This document shows, in pieces, positions 41,955 to 49,676 of a stretch of DNA of 64,000 nucleotides (its first letter is position 1; every line of letters starts with the position of its first letter). The stretch is taken from assembly GCA_045534165.1 (NCBI GenBank), contig JAZSJD010000032.1, forward strand, positions 1-64,000. Direction: 5' to 3'. The DNA is from SIG575 sp045534165. Lineage in GTDB: Bacteria; Bacillota; Clostridia; Oscillospirales; Acutalibacteraceae. The position numbers and the translations under genes were made by a program. The notes beneath the pieces are model-generated. The model was not told the DNA's origin, did no database searches, and worked only from the letters and a program-made list of their open reading frames with translations.

Positions 41955-42578
41955 ATGAAGAAAAAATTTATGGAAAACAAAAAGTTCAGACTGATGGCGA
42001 TATTGCTGATTACTGTTTTTATCGTAACAAGCTTTTCTTTTGCATGGTTTATTATGCGTACAACAGATGTCCTTCAGCAGTTTTCACTTGCAAACTTCCA
42101 GGCTGAGCCTGATTGTTATTTTATTAATGGCGAAAACGAAGTAGCCCCCTCTGAAATTGATGGTGCAACAGACGGAAAATTAATTGTTCTCAGCACTGAT
42201 CCCGAAGCTCAAAATTACATTGGCAATTTCTGTGTTGATGTAAAATACAAAGGCGATGGTGCAGGTTACCTCAGAGTTAAAATGGTTCACGAATATTCAA
42301 TTGAAGGCAATTCAACTCAGCACCCTGCAAATGTGCCATATACTGTATCAGGCGATTGGTATGATAACCGTGGTAACGATTTCTGTTATTACTACAAAAA
42401 TGAACTTGATGCAGACGGTGATGAAGAAAAGACACTTAATTTTATTACATTGAACAACGATATAAATTTAGGTGAACTGGCAGACGGCATTGTAATCAAA
42501 GTCGCAGTTGAAACCGATATGGTGCAGATTAACAGATATCCGCAGATTTGGGGAATCGACAATCTTCCTTGGAAATAA
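41955..42578 (+). CDS. TasA-like exported protein (AWF type)
   Basis: A 207-residue protein with a basic start, one hydrophobic span (about 12-28) and SFAWFIMRTTD as the cleavage-region motif. The outward domain has several Cys (CYFIN, NFCVDV, DFCYYY) and strands such as GYLRVKMVHEYSI and IVIKVAVETDMVQI. It ends NRYPQIWGIDNLPWK. Unlike its neighbours it has little Thr-rich linker. It lies 17 bases after the preceding TasA-like gene with a weak GGTG ribosome site, so it may be coupled. Role inferred as a fibre-associated protein. Confidence 0.65.
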   Translation: MKKKFMENKKFRLMAILLITVFIVTSFSFAWFIMRTTDVLQQFSLANFQAEPDCYFINGENEVAPSEIDGATDGKLIVLSTDPEAQNYIGNFCVDVKYKGDGAGYLRVKMVHEYSIEGNSTQHPANVPYTVSGDWYDNRGNDFCYYYKNELDADGDEEKTLNFITLNNDINLGELADGIVIKVAVETDMVQINRYPQIWGIDNLPWK

Positions 42579-42589
42579 AATTTAATTAA

Positions 42590-42611
42590 TGGGCCGAGCA
42601 GACTCGGTCCA
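42590..42611 (+). promoter_or_regulatory. hairpin before the acidic-repeat gene
   Basis: TGGGCCGAG (42590-42598) pairs with CTCGGTCCA (42603-42611), a 9-bp stem with one G-U, followed by TTTTAAC. Possible partial terminator or mRNA stabiliser between operon genes. Confidence 0.5.
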
Positions 42612-42642
42612 TTTTAACTAATATGCAGAGTAGGTGACTCCC

Positions 42643-44277
42643 TTGGCAAAATCAAAGAAAAGTAACAAGAAAAATGCAAAGAAAAACAGTAACTACAAAA
42701 ATCAGGTAATTGAAAAGAAAGTTCCTAAAAAGTCTGAAAAAAATCAGAAAGAAGCTGAATATAAAGCTAAGCAAAAGGAAAAACAAAAGAAAAAGGAAGA
42801 AAAATTGCTTGCCAAAAAGCAAAAGGCTGAAGCTAAACTTCTCAAGAAAGAAGAAAAGAAAAGATTAAAAGAAGAAAGCAAAAAGCCCAAGAAACCTGCA
42901 AAAGAAAGTAAAGTTGAAAAGAAAAAAGAAAAAACCAAAGAAGTAAAAAAAGCAGTTTCTTTGCCTGAAAAGGTTGAAGAAAAGCCGATAGAAAAGGTAA
43001 AAGAAGAAATTACTCCTGTTGAAGAAATAAAAACCGAGACCGTTGAAGTGATTCCCGAAACAGTGGAAGAAACTCCTGAAGTTGTTGAAACAGTTGAAGA
43101 AACAGCAGAACCTGAGGAAACCGTCGAAACAGTTGAAGAAACAGCAGAACCTGAGGAAACTGTTGAAACAGTTGAAGAAACAGCAGAACCTGAGGAAACC
43201 GTCGAAACAGTTGAAGAAACAGTAGAACCTGAGGAAACTGTTGAAACAGTTGAAGAAACAGCAGAACCTGAGGAAACTATTGAGACAGTTGAAGAAACAG
43301 CAGAACCTGAGGAAACTTTCGAAACAGTTGAAACAACAGAAGAACCTGCTGAACCTGAAAAAGTAAGTGCAGAAACAGCAGAGGAAATCCCCCAGGTTGT
43401 TTCACAAATAACTTTTGAAGAAGTAGTGAAAGAAAATTCTGAGGTTGTCGTTGAAGAAACACCCGAAAAAATTCAGCCTACAGAAACACCGGAAGAAATT
43501 GCTGAAGAAATTCAGCCTGCAGATATCCCCGAAGAACAGCCCGAAGTTGTTGTTCAGGATGTAGCAGATCAGGAACCTGAACCTTCAGCAGAACCCGAAA
43601 AAGAAAAGGTTGAAGAAAAGAAAGAAGAACCCAAGGACAAAGAATCAGCACCTCAGAAGCAACCGATAAAAATAAAAGAACTTATTTCAAAAATTGACTT
43701 CAAGAAAGTAACAAAAAAACAAATCATTGTGATTGTCGTTGCTGTATTGACTATTGCAGCATTAATTTCTGTTATTTCTGTTCTTGATTTTAACGTAAAA
43801 GATTCTGTATATTATCCTGCAAAAGTTTATGAGAATCAGATCATAACTTATGATAGCAGTGAAGTAAACATGATTGCAATTTCAGATGAACAACAAGCAG
43901 AATTTGTTAAAAATACAAACGCAAAAGGAAATACAGGAAAGTTTTCATTCTATGTAAACACCGGTATCAGCATTGAAGATATAGATTCAATGATTCCTAT
44001 TGCAATTTCTAACCCCTCAGTAAATAATTGTGTTCTTATTTGTAACATTGTTGACAGCGATGGTGTGATTGTTTACCGTACATCAGGCATCGCCCCCGGT
44101 AGATATAAGAGCAGTGTTAAATTCTCAAATTTCCCTGATTACGGTGAAAATGAATACACAATTTATGTATCTGCATACCGTACAGAAGAAACTGAAACAG
44201 GGGTACAATCTGTAAGAATCGGAACGCAGAAAGCAAAAATTAAATTAATGGTAGGAAACGATTATATGTCAGAATAA
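42643..44277 (+). CDS. single-pass membrane protein with acidic 13-residue repeats
   Basis: A 544-residue protein in three parts: residues 1-110, a Lys-rich cytoplasmic coiled segment; about 115-345, an acidic Glu/Pro/Thr/Val region with six near-identical 13-residue repeats VETVEETAEPEET; then a membrane span near 365-388 (IIVIVVAVLTIAALISVIS) and an outward beta domain of about 155 residues (including GKFSFYVNTGISIEDIDS). The start is TTG 42643 with AGGTGA five bases upstream, giving MAKSKKSN; an in-frame GTG at 42634 is the alternative. Last gene of the surface locus, followed by a terminator. Its cytoplasmic acidic tract parallels the tail of the peptidase at 16269, suggesting both contact the basic coiled-coil protein. 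No known family recognised. Confidence 0.75.
   Translation: MAKSKKSNKKNAKKNSNYKNQVIEKKVPKKSEKNQKEAEYKAKQKEKQKKKEEKLLAKKQKAEAKLLKKEEKKRLKEESKKPKKPAKESKVEKKKEKTKEVKKAVSLPEKVEEKPIEKVKEEITPVEEIKTETVEVIPETVEETPEVVETVEETAEPEETVETVEETAEPEETVETVEETAEPEETVETVEETVEPEETVETVEETAEPEETIETVEETAEPEETFETVETTEEPAEPEKVSAETAEEIPQVVSQITFEEVVKENSEVVVEETPEKIQPTETPEEIAEEIQPADIPEEQPEVVVQDVADQEPEPSAEPEKEKVEEKKEEPKDKESAPQKQPIKIKELISKIDFKKVTKKQIIVIVVAVLTIAALISVISVLDFNVKDSVYYPAKVYENQIITYDSSEVNMIAISDEQQAEFVKNTNAKGNTGKFSFYVNTGISIEDIDSMIPIAISNPSVNNCVLICNIVDSDGVIVYRTSGIAPGRYKSSVKFSNFPDYGENEYTIYVSAYRTEETETGVQSVRIGTQKAKIKLMVGNDYMSE
43084..43317 (+). repeat. six tandem 39-bp repeats
   Basis: Six in-frame 39-bp units encode VETVEETAEPEET with only small changes (Val for Ala in unit 4, Ile at the start of unit 6); a seventh unit is degenerate. 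Near-identity at DNA level implies recent expansion, and copy number may vary between strains. Confidence 0.9.
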
Positions 44278-44417
44278 TTCTGCAATCGTTCAAGCTGATT
44301 TTTATAATACCGAAGAGCCGTTAACTGGTTTCTTCGGTGTTTTTCCGAAATCATAAGTTTTTTAACATTTTTTTCAAGCTCGCTTATACGTGCTTTTAAA
44401 TATTCTTCTTCGCTCAT
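44262..44417 (-). CDS. small 51-residue basic helical protein
   Basis: Start ATG 44417 with GAGGTGAG four bases upstream, stop TAA at 44264-44262. The protein begins MSEEEYLKARISELEKNVKK and is almost wholly helical, with Leu/Ile spacing suggesting a short coiled coil; the middle is basic (EKHRRNQL). It overlaps the 3' end of the acidic-repeat gene by 16 bases, tail to tail, and contains that gene's terminator hairpin within its coding sequence. It is divergent from the Fe-S protein gene at 44486. No family was recognised; it is supported only by the RBS, the start and amphipathic composition. Confidence 0.55.
   Translation of the reverse strand: MSEEEYLKARISELEKNVKKLMISEKHRRNQLTALRYYKNQLERLQNYSDI
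44309..44345 (+). terminator. intrinsic terminator of the surface locus
   Basis: ACCGAAGA (44309-44316) pairs with TCTTCGGT (44331-44338), with further pairing inside the loop (CCGTTAACTGG), followed by GTGTTTTTCC. It ends the 31-kb plus-strand gene run and lies within the small minus-strand gene. Confidence 0.7.
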
Positions 44418-44485
44418 CTTTCTCACCTCATAAATATTTTTCGGAAAAAGTGAAAAGATATGAGTGTTATTAAAAGGGTGAAAAA

Positions 44486-45151
44486 ATGGATTTTCAAAAA
44501 AATTTCAAAAACTATATTTTGTCACTTGGTGTAAGTGATGTAGGTTTTGCAAAATTAAAAGAGCCTGTGAATGGTATGGAATATGCAGTAAGTTTTGTTG
44601 TAAGGTTGTCTGAAGCAGTTGTTGATGAAATAGATTCTGCACCTACACATACATATTTTCACCATTACAGAACAGTAAATGCATTTCTTGACAGAACAAT
44701 TCTTCAATCAGGAATGTTTTTGCAGAATGCAGGTTATCGCTATCTTCCCGTTGGTGCATCACAGAGTATAAATAAAGACGGATGGAATTATAAAGGTCTT
44801 ATTTCATCAAGAATGGTGGCTTGTCTTGCAGGTCTTGGAACAATCGGTAAAAGCAATATGTTTATCCATAAAGATTTCGGACCTGCTGTAAGAATCGGAA
44901 CACTTCTCACAAACTATCCTTTTGAGGAAGTGGGGGAAGAAATAAAAGAAAATCTTTGTGGAGAATGCAGAAAGTGTGTGGATGCTTGTCCTGCAAAAGC
45001 ATTAACCGGCAATGTTTACAAAGAAGGCGTTGCGAGGGAAGAGATTATCAACCCTGAAAAATGCAGCGAATTTATGAAAAAAGAATTCAAAAATATCGGC
45101 AGAGGTGCAGTCTGCGGAATCTGCATGAAAGTCTGCCCTAAAAGAAAATAA
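44486..45151 (+). CDS. short epoxyqueuosine reductase-like [4Fe-4S] protein
   Basis: A 221-residue protein resembling the QueG/COG1600 family. The C-terminus contains CGECRKCVDACPAKAL and CGICMKVCPK, two 4Fe-4S sets, and the N-terminal part includes KGLISSRMVACLAGLGTIGK, the family glycine-rich segment. True QueG, which reduces epoxyqueuosine in tRNA using cobalamin, is about 350 residues, so this is a short relative, probably of the vitamin-B12/iron-sulfur oxidoreductase side group with unknown substrate. ATG 44486 has AAGGGTGA upstream. Monocistronic with a strong terminator. Confidence 0.75.
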   Translation: MDFQKNFKNYILSLGVSDVGFAKLKEPVNGMEYAVSFVVRLSEAVVDEIDSAPTHTYFHHYRTVNAFLDRTILQSGMFLQNAGYRYLPVGASQSINKDGWNYKGLISSRMVACLAGLGTIGKSNMFIHKDFGPAVRIGTLLTNYPFEEVGEEIKENLCGECRKCVDACPAKALTGNVYKEGVAREEIINPEKCSEFMKKEFKNIGRGAVCGICMKVCPKRK

Positions 45152-45191
45152 AAGAAAGCTGAAAACATTTTTATGTTTTCAGCTTTCTTTT
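45150..45191. terminator. bidirectional intrinsic terminator
   Basis: A 19-bp perfect inverted repeat (45150-45168 and 45173-45191) with a TTTT loop between convergent genes; it overlaps the stop codons of both. Confidence 0.92.
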
Positions 45192-45846
45192 ATCCGTTTA
45201 TTATTTTTTCAATATCATCAACATTCTGTCCTGCATTTTTAAGAGCATCACGTTTTTTTATAAGGCTGTTCATTCTTGCGTTATGATATTTTATGCCATC
45301 TTCGGTTTTATCATACTGAATAAGTCCTTTGTAATAAAATGCTTCATCTTTGCAATCAACATAATTTTTAAATTCAGCAACGATTATAATATAGTTGTGC
45401 TTTCCGTCTGAACAAGCTTTTTCTTTGATAATCTCAAAACCGCTCTGACAAAGATATCTTCTTACATCTTCTGCATGGGACATAGGTTGAAGAATAAGCC
45501 TTTTTGTTTCATCTTTAACCCAAGGGGCAGCACTTAAAATTTCGGAAATGAGAATTCCACCCATACCTGCAATAATAATGTCTTCCGCTTCATCAGGCTT
45601 TATTTCCTTAAGTCCGTCAGAAAGACGAAGTTCAATATTTTCTCTTAATTTTTCAGAAGTGGCAACAACTTTTTTAGCGTTTTCAAGAGGCCCTTTTCCG
45701 ATATCTGCTGCAATTGCGCAAGGGGATATATTGTTTTCAATAAGATAGGCAGGTAAATATGCATGGTCTGTGCCGATATCAACGATCTTTTTGCCTGATC
45801 TTACTTCCTCGGCAACCATTTTAAGCCTTATATCAAGTTTAATCAA
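45190..45846 (-). CDS. trmK: tRNA (adenine(22)-N1)-methyltransferase
   Basis: A 218-residue SAM-dependent methyltransferase of the TrmK family, which methylates N1 of A22 in tRNA. The SAM-binding strand is KKIVDIGTDHAYLPAYLI (DxGTDHAxLP), then AIAADIGKGPLENAKK, and IIIAGMGGILISEIL carries the GMGG motif. The C-terminal coiled segment (about 165-215) is also typical. The open frame extends much farther upstream, but TTG 45846 gives the usual family N-terminus (xIKLDIRLKMVAEEV) and lies four bases after the maturase stop; there is no strong RBS, suggesting coupling. Last gene of the AlkD-sulfatase-maturase operon, with no obvious functional tie. Confidence 0.88.
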   Translation of the reverse strand: MIKLDIRLKMVAEEVRSGKKIVDIGTDHAYLPAYLIENNISPCAIAADIGKGPLENAKKVVATSEKLRENIELRLSDGLKEIKPDEAEDIIIAGMGGILISEILSAAPWVKDETKRLILQPMSHAEDVRRYLCQSGFEIIKEKACSDGKHNYIIIVAEFKNYVDCKDEAFYYKGLIQYDKTEDGIKYHNARMNSLIKKRDALKNAGQNVDDIEKIING

Positions 45847-45850
45847 ATAA

Positions 45851-46933
45851 TCACTGCTTTCTGAACATTCTGAATAAAGGTAAACAAGCCTTGAAAAAAC
45901 CTTTGTAAGCCTGACAATAGTCACGGTCTTCACGGCTTCGTTTACACCCGCCTGCACGGCAGAGAGGGAAATAAGGGCATTTTTTGCAATCCTCAGGCAC
46001 ATCAAGACTTTCTTTTATAAAATCTTTTGCTTTCTTTGAATTTGCCAATATTTCAAGGTCTGTTTTATTAATATTTCCGAGCAACCATTCATCTGTGCAA
46101 TAAAAATCGCAAGGGTATATATTTCCGTTACCTTCGCAGACAAACTGATGTGTGCAATGGCCACACATTCCGCATTGCTCTGCTCTGTCACCAAGATAAA
46201 GTCTGACAAAATTATCAAACTGTCTGATGCTTACATATTCTCCTCTTACAAAATCCTTAACATATGCATTGAATAAATGAATAAGAAAATATTCATAATC
46301 TTCATTTGTCATAAAAAGTTCTGACTCTTCCATGCTTCCGAAAGGACGTAAACAGGGGATAAACTGAAGATATTTAAAATCTTTTGATTTGAAATAAGAA
46401 TAAATCTTGTCGATTCTTCTTGCATTAACACCTGTCACAACAGAAAGAATATTAAACTCAGTCTTTGCATTTTTAAGGATGTTGGTTGCATCTATTGTCT
46501 GGAAAAATCTGCTCTGACCGGTTGAGTCAACACGGAATTTGTTGGCTTCTCTGTCACCATCAAGACTTAATCCTATAAGAAACTGATTTTTCGTAAAAAA
46601 TTCTGCCCACTCTTTTGTGATAAGCAAACCGTTAGTCTGTAAAGAATAAAAGATTTCAGAATTTTTTATATTATATTTTTTAACAAGTGAAACAAAATTT
46701 TCAAAATATTCCTTACCTGCAATAAGCGGTTCTCCACCCTGAAAAGCAAATGCAACAGAACAACCGTCTGCAAACTGTAAAGCTGATTTGATAAGGTTTT
46801 CAGCTGTTTCAGTTTTCATAATGCCCAGGTTTTGTTCTTCTCTGTTGTGTGCAACATCGTGATAAAAACAATATCTGCAATCAAGGTTACAAAGGCTCGA
46901 GGCAGGTTTTATCATTATTGAAAGAGGTGGCAT
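45851..46933 (-). CDS. anaerobic sulfatase-maturating enzyme (radical SAM)
   Basis: A 360-residue radical SAM/SPASM protein that oxidises the active-site Cys of sulfatases to formylglycine without oxygen. C15-x3-C19-x2-C22 binds the SAM cluster. FAFQGGEPLIAG and SLQTNGLLI follow in the barrel, and a SPASM domain contributes Cys from CGMCGHCTHQFVCEG to CKKCPYFPLCRAGGCKR for two further clusters. It starts inside the sulfatase stop (TAATG, one-base overlap) with GAGGT upstream. Pairing with a Cys-type sulfatase makes the assignment strong. Cytoplasmic; it must act before the sulfatase catalytic domain crosses the membrane. Confidence 0.92.
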   Translation of the reverse strand: MPPLSIMIKPASSLCNLDCRYCFYHDVAHNREEQNLGIMKTETAENLIKSALQFADGCSVAFAFQGGEPLIAGKEYFENFVSLVKKYNIKNSEIFYSLQTNGLLITKEWAEFFTKNQFLIGLSLDGDREANKFRVDSTGQSRFFQTIDATNILKNAKTEFNILSVVTGVNARRIDKIYSYFKSKDFKYLQFIPCLRPFGSMEESELFMTNEDYEYFLIHLFNAYVKDFVRGEYVSIRQFDNFVRLYLGDRAEQCGMCGHCTHQFVCEGNGNIYPCDFYCTDEWLLGNINKTDLEILANSKKAKDFIKESLDVPEDCKKCPYFPLCRAGGCKRSREDRDYCQAYKGFFKACLPLFRMFRKQ

Positions 46934-48921
46934 TATTTAATACCTCGTCTGTTTTCTTTGAAAGCAGAAGTGATTTCATTCATTCTGTTGTTCATTTCTT
47001 CTGCAATTGTGGGATAAACGTTAGTTCTGTTATAGTTTTCACCGCTGTCGTCTGTAAGAATATGGAGCCAGTTTTTACGGTATTTGTCAAAAAAAGCGGA
47101 GTTATCATTCTGAACATTCTGGAAATACTTGAACTGAACATATTGGTTATCTTTAAGAACGCTGAAATCATTGTATTCAGGGTAATCTTCAAGAACATCT
47201 TTCGTGTCAACAGCATATTGGATAGCCTTGAGCTTTTCGCGCTTCATATGAAGAATGGGATTTTCTTCTGTATGTACGGGAGTACCATTCTTGAATATCG
47301 GAAGCATAGATGTACCGTCAATAATTCTGTCAGTGGGAAGATAATTTTCTTGTCCGTTACCTGTAATTGAACACATTTCAATAAGTGTGGGGAACAAATC
47401 CACAAGTGTTGCAGGCTCATCATAGCTTGAACCTTTTTCAAAAAGGTTACCGTTATCCCAACGGATAAGGAAAGGTACTTTCTGACCACCGTCATAAGAA
47501 AGGTATTTGCCGCCCCTGAGTTCATTCACAGAACCCTGAAGTGCAGGACCATTGTCGCTTGTGAAAATAATAATTGTATTATCAAGTTCTCCCAATTCTT
47601 CAAGAGTAGAGAAAAGTTCACCTAAATAATAGTCAAATTCTGTCACACAGTCAACATATGTACCCATACCTGTTTTACCGTCAAATTCATCGCCAACAAA
47701 TAAAGGTGCGTGAGGCCAGGGGGAAGCATAATAAGCAAAGAAAGGTTCGTCAGAATTTGTAACTGTATCTGTAATCCAATCAGTAATTTCTTCATGGATA
47801 AGCTGTGTAGCATCTTTCTGGTCTTTAAGTTCATCTGTTCCGTGAACAATTTCCCATTCGCCATTTTCTTCAGTCACGTGGTAGAAAGGAGTCATATCGT
47901 TAACATGGTGGCTGCCATAGAAATAATCAAAGCCTTGGTTTGTGGGGAGATATTCACCATAATCGCCTAAGTGCCATTTGCCGAAAGCACCGGTTTTATA
48001 TCCTGATTCTTTTAATACTTCTGCAATTGTGATTTCATCGCCTAACATACCGTCAACATTTGCACCCATTTCAATTGAGTTGAAAAGACGTGTTGAGGCA
48101 AAAGGTGAAATTGTATTTACAGTGGGATAAATTACGTTGTCTGCATGACCTCTGTAAGGATATCTGCCTGTAAGAGCAGCAAAGCGGGCAGGGGAACAAA
48201 CAGAATAGCTTGAATAGAAGTTGGTAAGCTCTGCACCTTCTTCGCCGATTGAATCAATGTTTGGTGTATCGTAAATTGCACCGTTGAGAGATATATCACC
48301 ATAACCCAGGTCATCCATAAGAACAAAAAGAACATTAGGTGAATTTTCTTTGTTTTTGTTCTTTTCAACACCCTTTAAGTAATCGTCGTGACCTTTCCAG
48401 AGTCTTTCTGTGTTGGGAACAGAACGTAAATTCATTGTAAGCAGAAAAACAACTGAAAGACCAACAAGGAGAAAACCTGAAATGTATGATAAAATTTTCT
48501 TTGCATTTTTTACACAGAAGAAAAGCAGAATTCCTATCAGAATAACAGGCAGAGCAAGGAGAATATTACCGCCTAACCTTGTGAGGAAATTACCATCACT
48601 TGTTAAAAGTTTGTTAGCTTCTGAGGAAAAACCTGCAAGACCTGATGTGAAAGCACCGAAACCCGCATCAGCACCCCAGATAACAAAATATGTAATAATT
48701 CCCAGTAGCGAAGCTGAATAACCGGCAAGGAAAGGAATGTACAGCTTTTTGTTTTTAATAAGTCCTATAAAAATAATGAGTGCAGTTATCATCATATAAG
48801 CTGCATTTACAATTGCAACAAGGTTAAGTCTGAAAACCAACAGAGCAATTGCAAGAATAATTCCTACAACACCTATTATTACAGGAAATTTTTTCATGCT
48901 CTTGTCAATCTGAAATTTCAT
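46933..48921 (-). CDS. membrane-anchored Cys-type sulfatase
   Basis: A 662-residue protein with about five N-terminal membrane helices (12-161) followed by an extracellular alkaline-phosphatase-fold sulfatase domain from about 195. The domain shows VLFVLMDDLGYGD (metal Asp pair), the maturation motif C242-S-P-A-R246 followed by TGRYPYRG, GKWHLGD, and ASPWPHAPLF, with a late FTSDNGP metal site. Topology recalls lipoteichoic acid synthases, but the Cys nucleophile, rather than Thr, marks a formylglycine sulfatase. Probably cleaves sulfate esters of host or dietary glycans at the cell surface. It starts ATG 48921 with AAGGAGATGA, overlapping the AlkD-like stop by four bases. Confidence 0.88.
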   Translation of the reverse strand: MKFQIDKSMKKFPVIIGVVGIILAIALLVFRLNLVAIVNAAYMMITALIIFIGLIKNKKLYIPFLAGYSASLLGIITYFVIWGADAGFGAFTSGLAGFSSEANKLLTSDGNFLTRLGGNILLALPVILIGILLFFCVKNAKKILSYISGFLLVGLSVVFLLTMNLRSVPNTERLWKGHDDYLKGVEKNKNKENSPNVLFVLMDDLGYGDISLNGAIYDTPNIDSIGEEGAELTNFYSSYSVCSPARFAALTGRYPYRGHADNVIYPTVNTISPFASTRLFNSIEMGANVDGMLGDEITIAEVLKESGYKTGAFGKWHLGDYGEYLPTNQGFDYFYGSHHVNDMTPFYHVTEENGEWEIVHGTDELKDQKDATQLIHEEITDWITDTVTNSDEPFFAYYASPWPHAPLFVGDEFDGKTGMGTYVDCVTEFDYYLGELFSTLEELGELDNTIIIFTSDNGPALQGSVNELRGGKYLSYDGGQKVPFLIRWDNGNLFEKGSSYDEPATLVDLFPTLIEMCSITGNGQENYLPTDRIIDGTSMLPIFKNGTPVHTEENPILHMKREKLKAIQYAVDTKDVLEDYPEYNDFSVLKDNQYVQFKYFQNVQNDNSAFFDKYRKNWLHILTDDSGENYNRTNVYPTIAEEMNNRMNEITSAFKENRRGIK

Positions 48922-49595
48922 AATTTCATCTCCTTAAGAAAATTTTTATCATTATCTGAAATTCTTTTGCTTTCAATACATTTCTGTATAGTTTTGTTGT
49001 GTGTCCAAAAATCAAGCCTGTTTTCTGTTATGTAAGGTAAAGTGGCTTCTTTCTGCTTTGCCATAGCAGTTGCAAAAAACCATGCTCTGCCCATATTAAC
49101 GTAATATTCATCACTGTTTATTTCTGCAACAAGAAAAAGTACTTCTTCGCTGAATTTTTCATCAAGGAAAAACTTCATCAGCATATTGATTCCGAAACGG
49201 ATTGTATATGTATGGTCAGATTTAAGCCACACTCTGATTTTTTCATACAAAGCGGGCAAATCTTTTTTGAAAATTTTAGGGCTTATTGTGTCACAGGTTG
49301 CCCAGTTATCAATGAAAGGCAAAAATCTTTCTGTCAGGGAAATTGCCTCTTCAAAGTTATCAATATATTCAAGCAAATACCCGTGAAGATTATTTTCTTC
49401 AAAATAATAGTGGGGAAGTTCATTTAAAAATTCTTCCTTGAAAGGGTCATTTTTTAGTTGTTTTGCAATAAGTCTTATCTGGGGAATTCTTATTCCGATC
49501 TGTTTTTCAAGGGGAATATCGGGTATTAATTTAGAGTTGAATTCCTTATATTTTTTGTCCTCTTTCTCGAAAAGTATTTTTTGTATAAATTCCAT
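48918..49595 (-). CDS. AlkD-like DNA alkylation repair protein
   Basis: A 225-residue all-helical (HEAT-like repeat) protein of the AlkD DNA glycosylase family, which excises N3- and N7-alkylated purines. Characteristic strings are GIRIPQIRLIAKQL, NNLHGYLLEYID, FIDNWATCDTISPK (the DNA-contacting WATCD segment) and YYVNMGRAWFFATAMAK near the end. Length is standard. ATG 49595 has AGGAG seven bases upstream. First gene of a four-gene minus-strand operon, overlapping the sulfatase start by ATGA. Confidence 0.88.
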   Translation of the reverse strand: MEFIQKILFEKEDKKYKEFNSKLIPDIPLEKQIGIRIPQIRLIAKQLKNDPFKEEFLNELPHYYFEENNLHGYLLEYIDNFEEAISLTERFLPFIDNWATCDTISPKIFKKDLPALYEKIRVWLKSDHTYTIRFGINMLMKFFLDEKFSEEVLFLVAEINSDEYYVNMGRAWFFATAMAKQKEATLPYITENRLDFWTHNKTIQKCIESKRISDNDKNFLKEMKL

Positions 49596-49627
49596 AAAAA
49601 AGCTCCTGAATTTTTTTGCAAAAACAC

Positions 49628-49656
49628 TTGATATTTTGTGCCGTGTCTGTTATAAT
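49628..49656 (+). promoter_or_regulatory. near-consensus promoter reading antisense into the amidohydrolase gene
   Basis: TTGATA (49628-49633), 17-base spacer, TATAAT (49651-49656) on the plus strand. The only downstream plus-strand gene starts 0.9 kb on. The predicted transcript would be antisense to the amidohydrolase gene. A 9-bp inverted repeat (49673-49681/49684-49692) lies just past the expected start. Confidence 0.45.
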
Positions 49657-49676
49657 ACAGATGTTGGTGTAACGCT

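Noticed and set aside
43084..43317. CRISPR-like repeat array
   Set aside because: Repeats are 39 bp, contiguous without spacers, and encode an in-frame acidic protein repeat.
45851..46005. N-terminal extension of TrmK overlapping the maturase gene
   Set aside because: The conserved TrmK N-terminus begins at TTG 45846; the extension is a shadow of maturase coding sequence.
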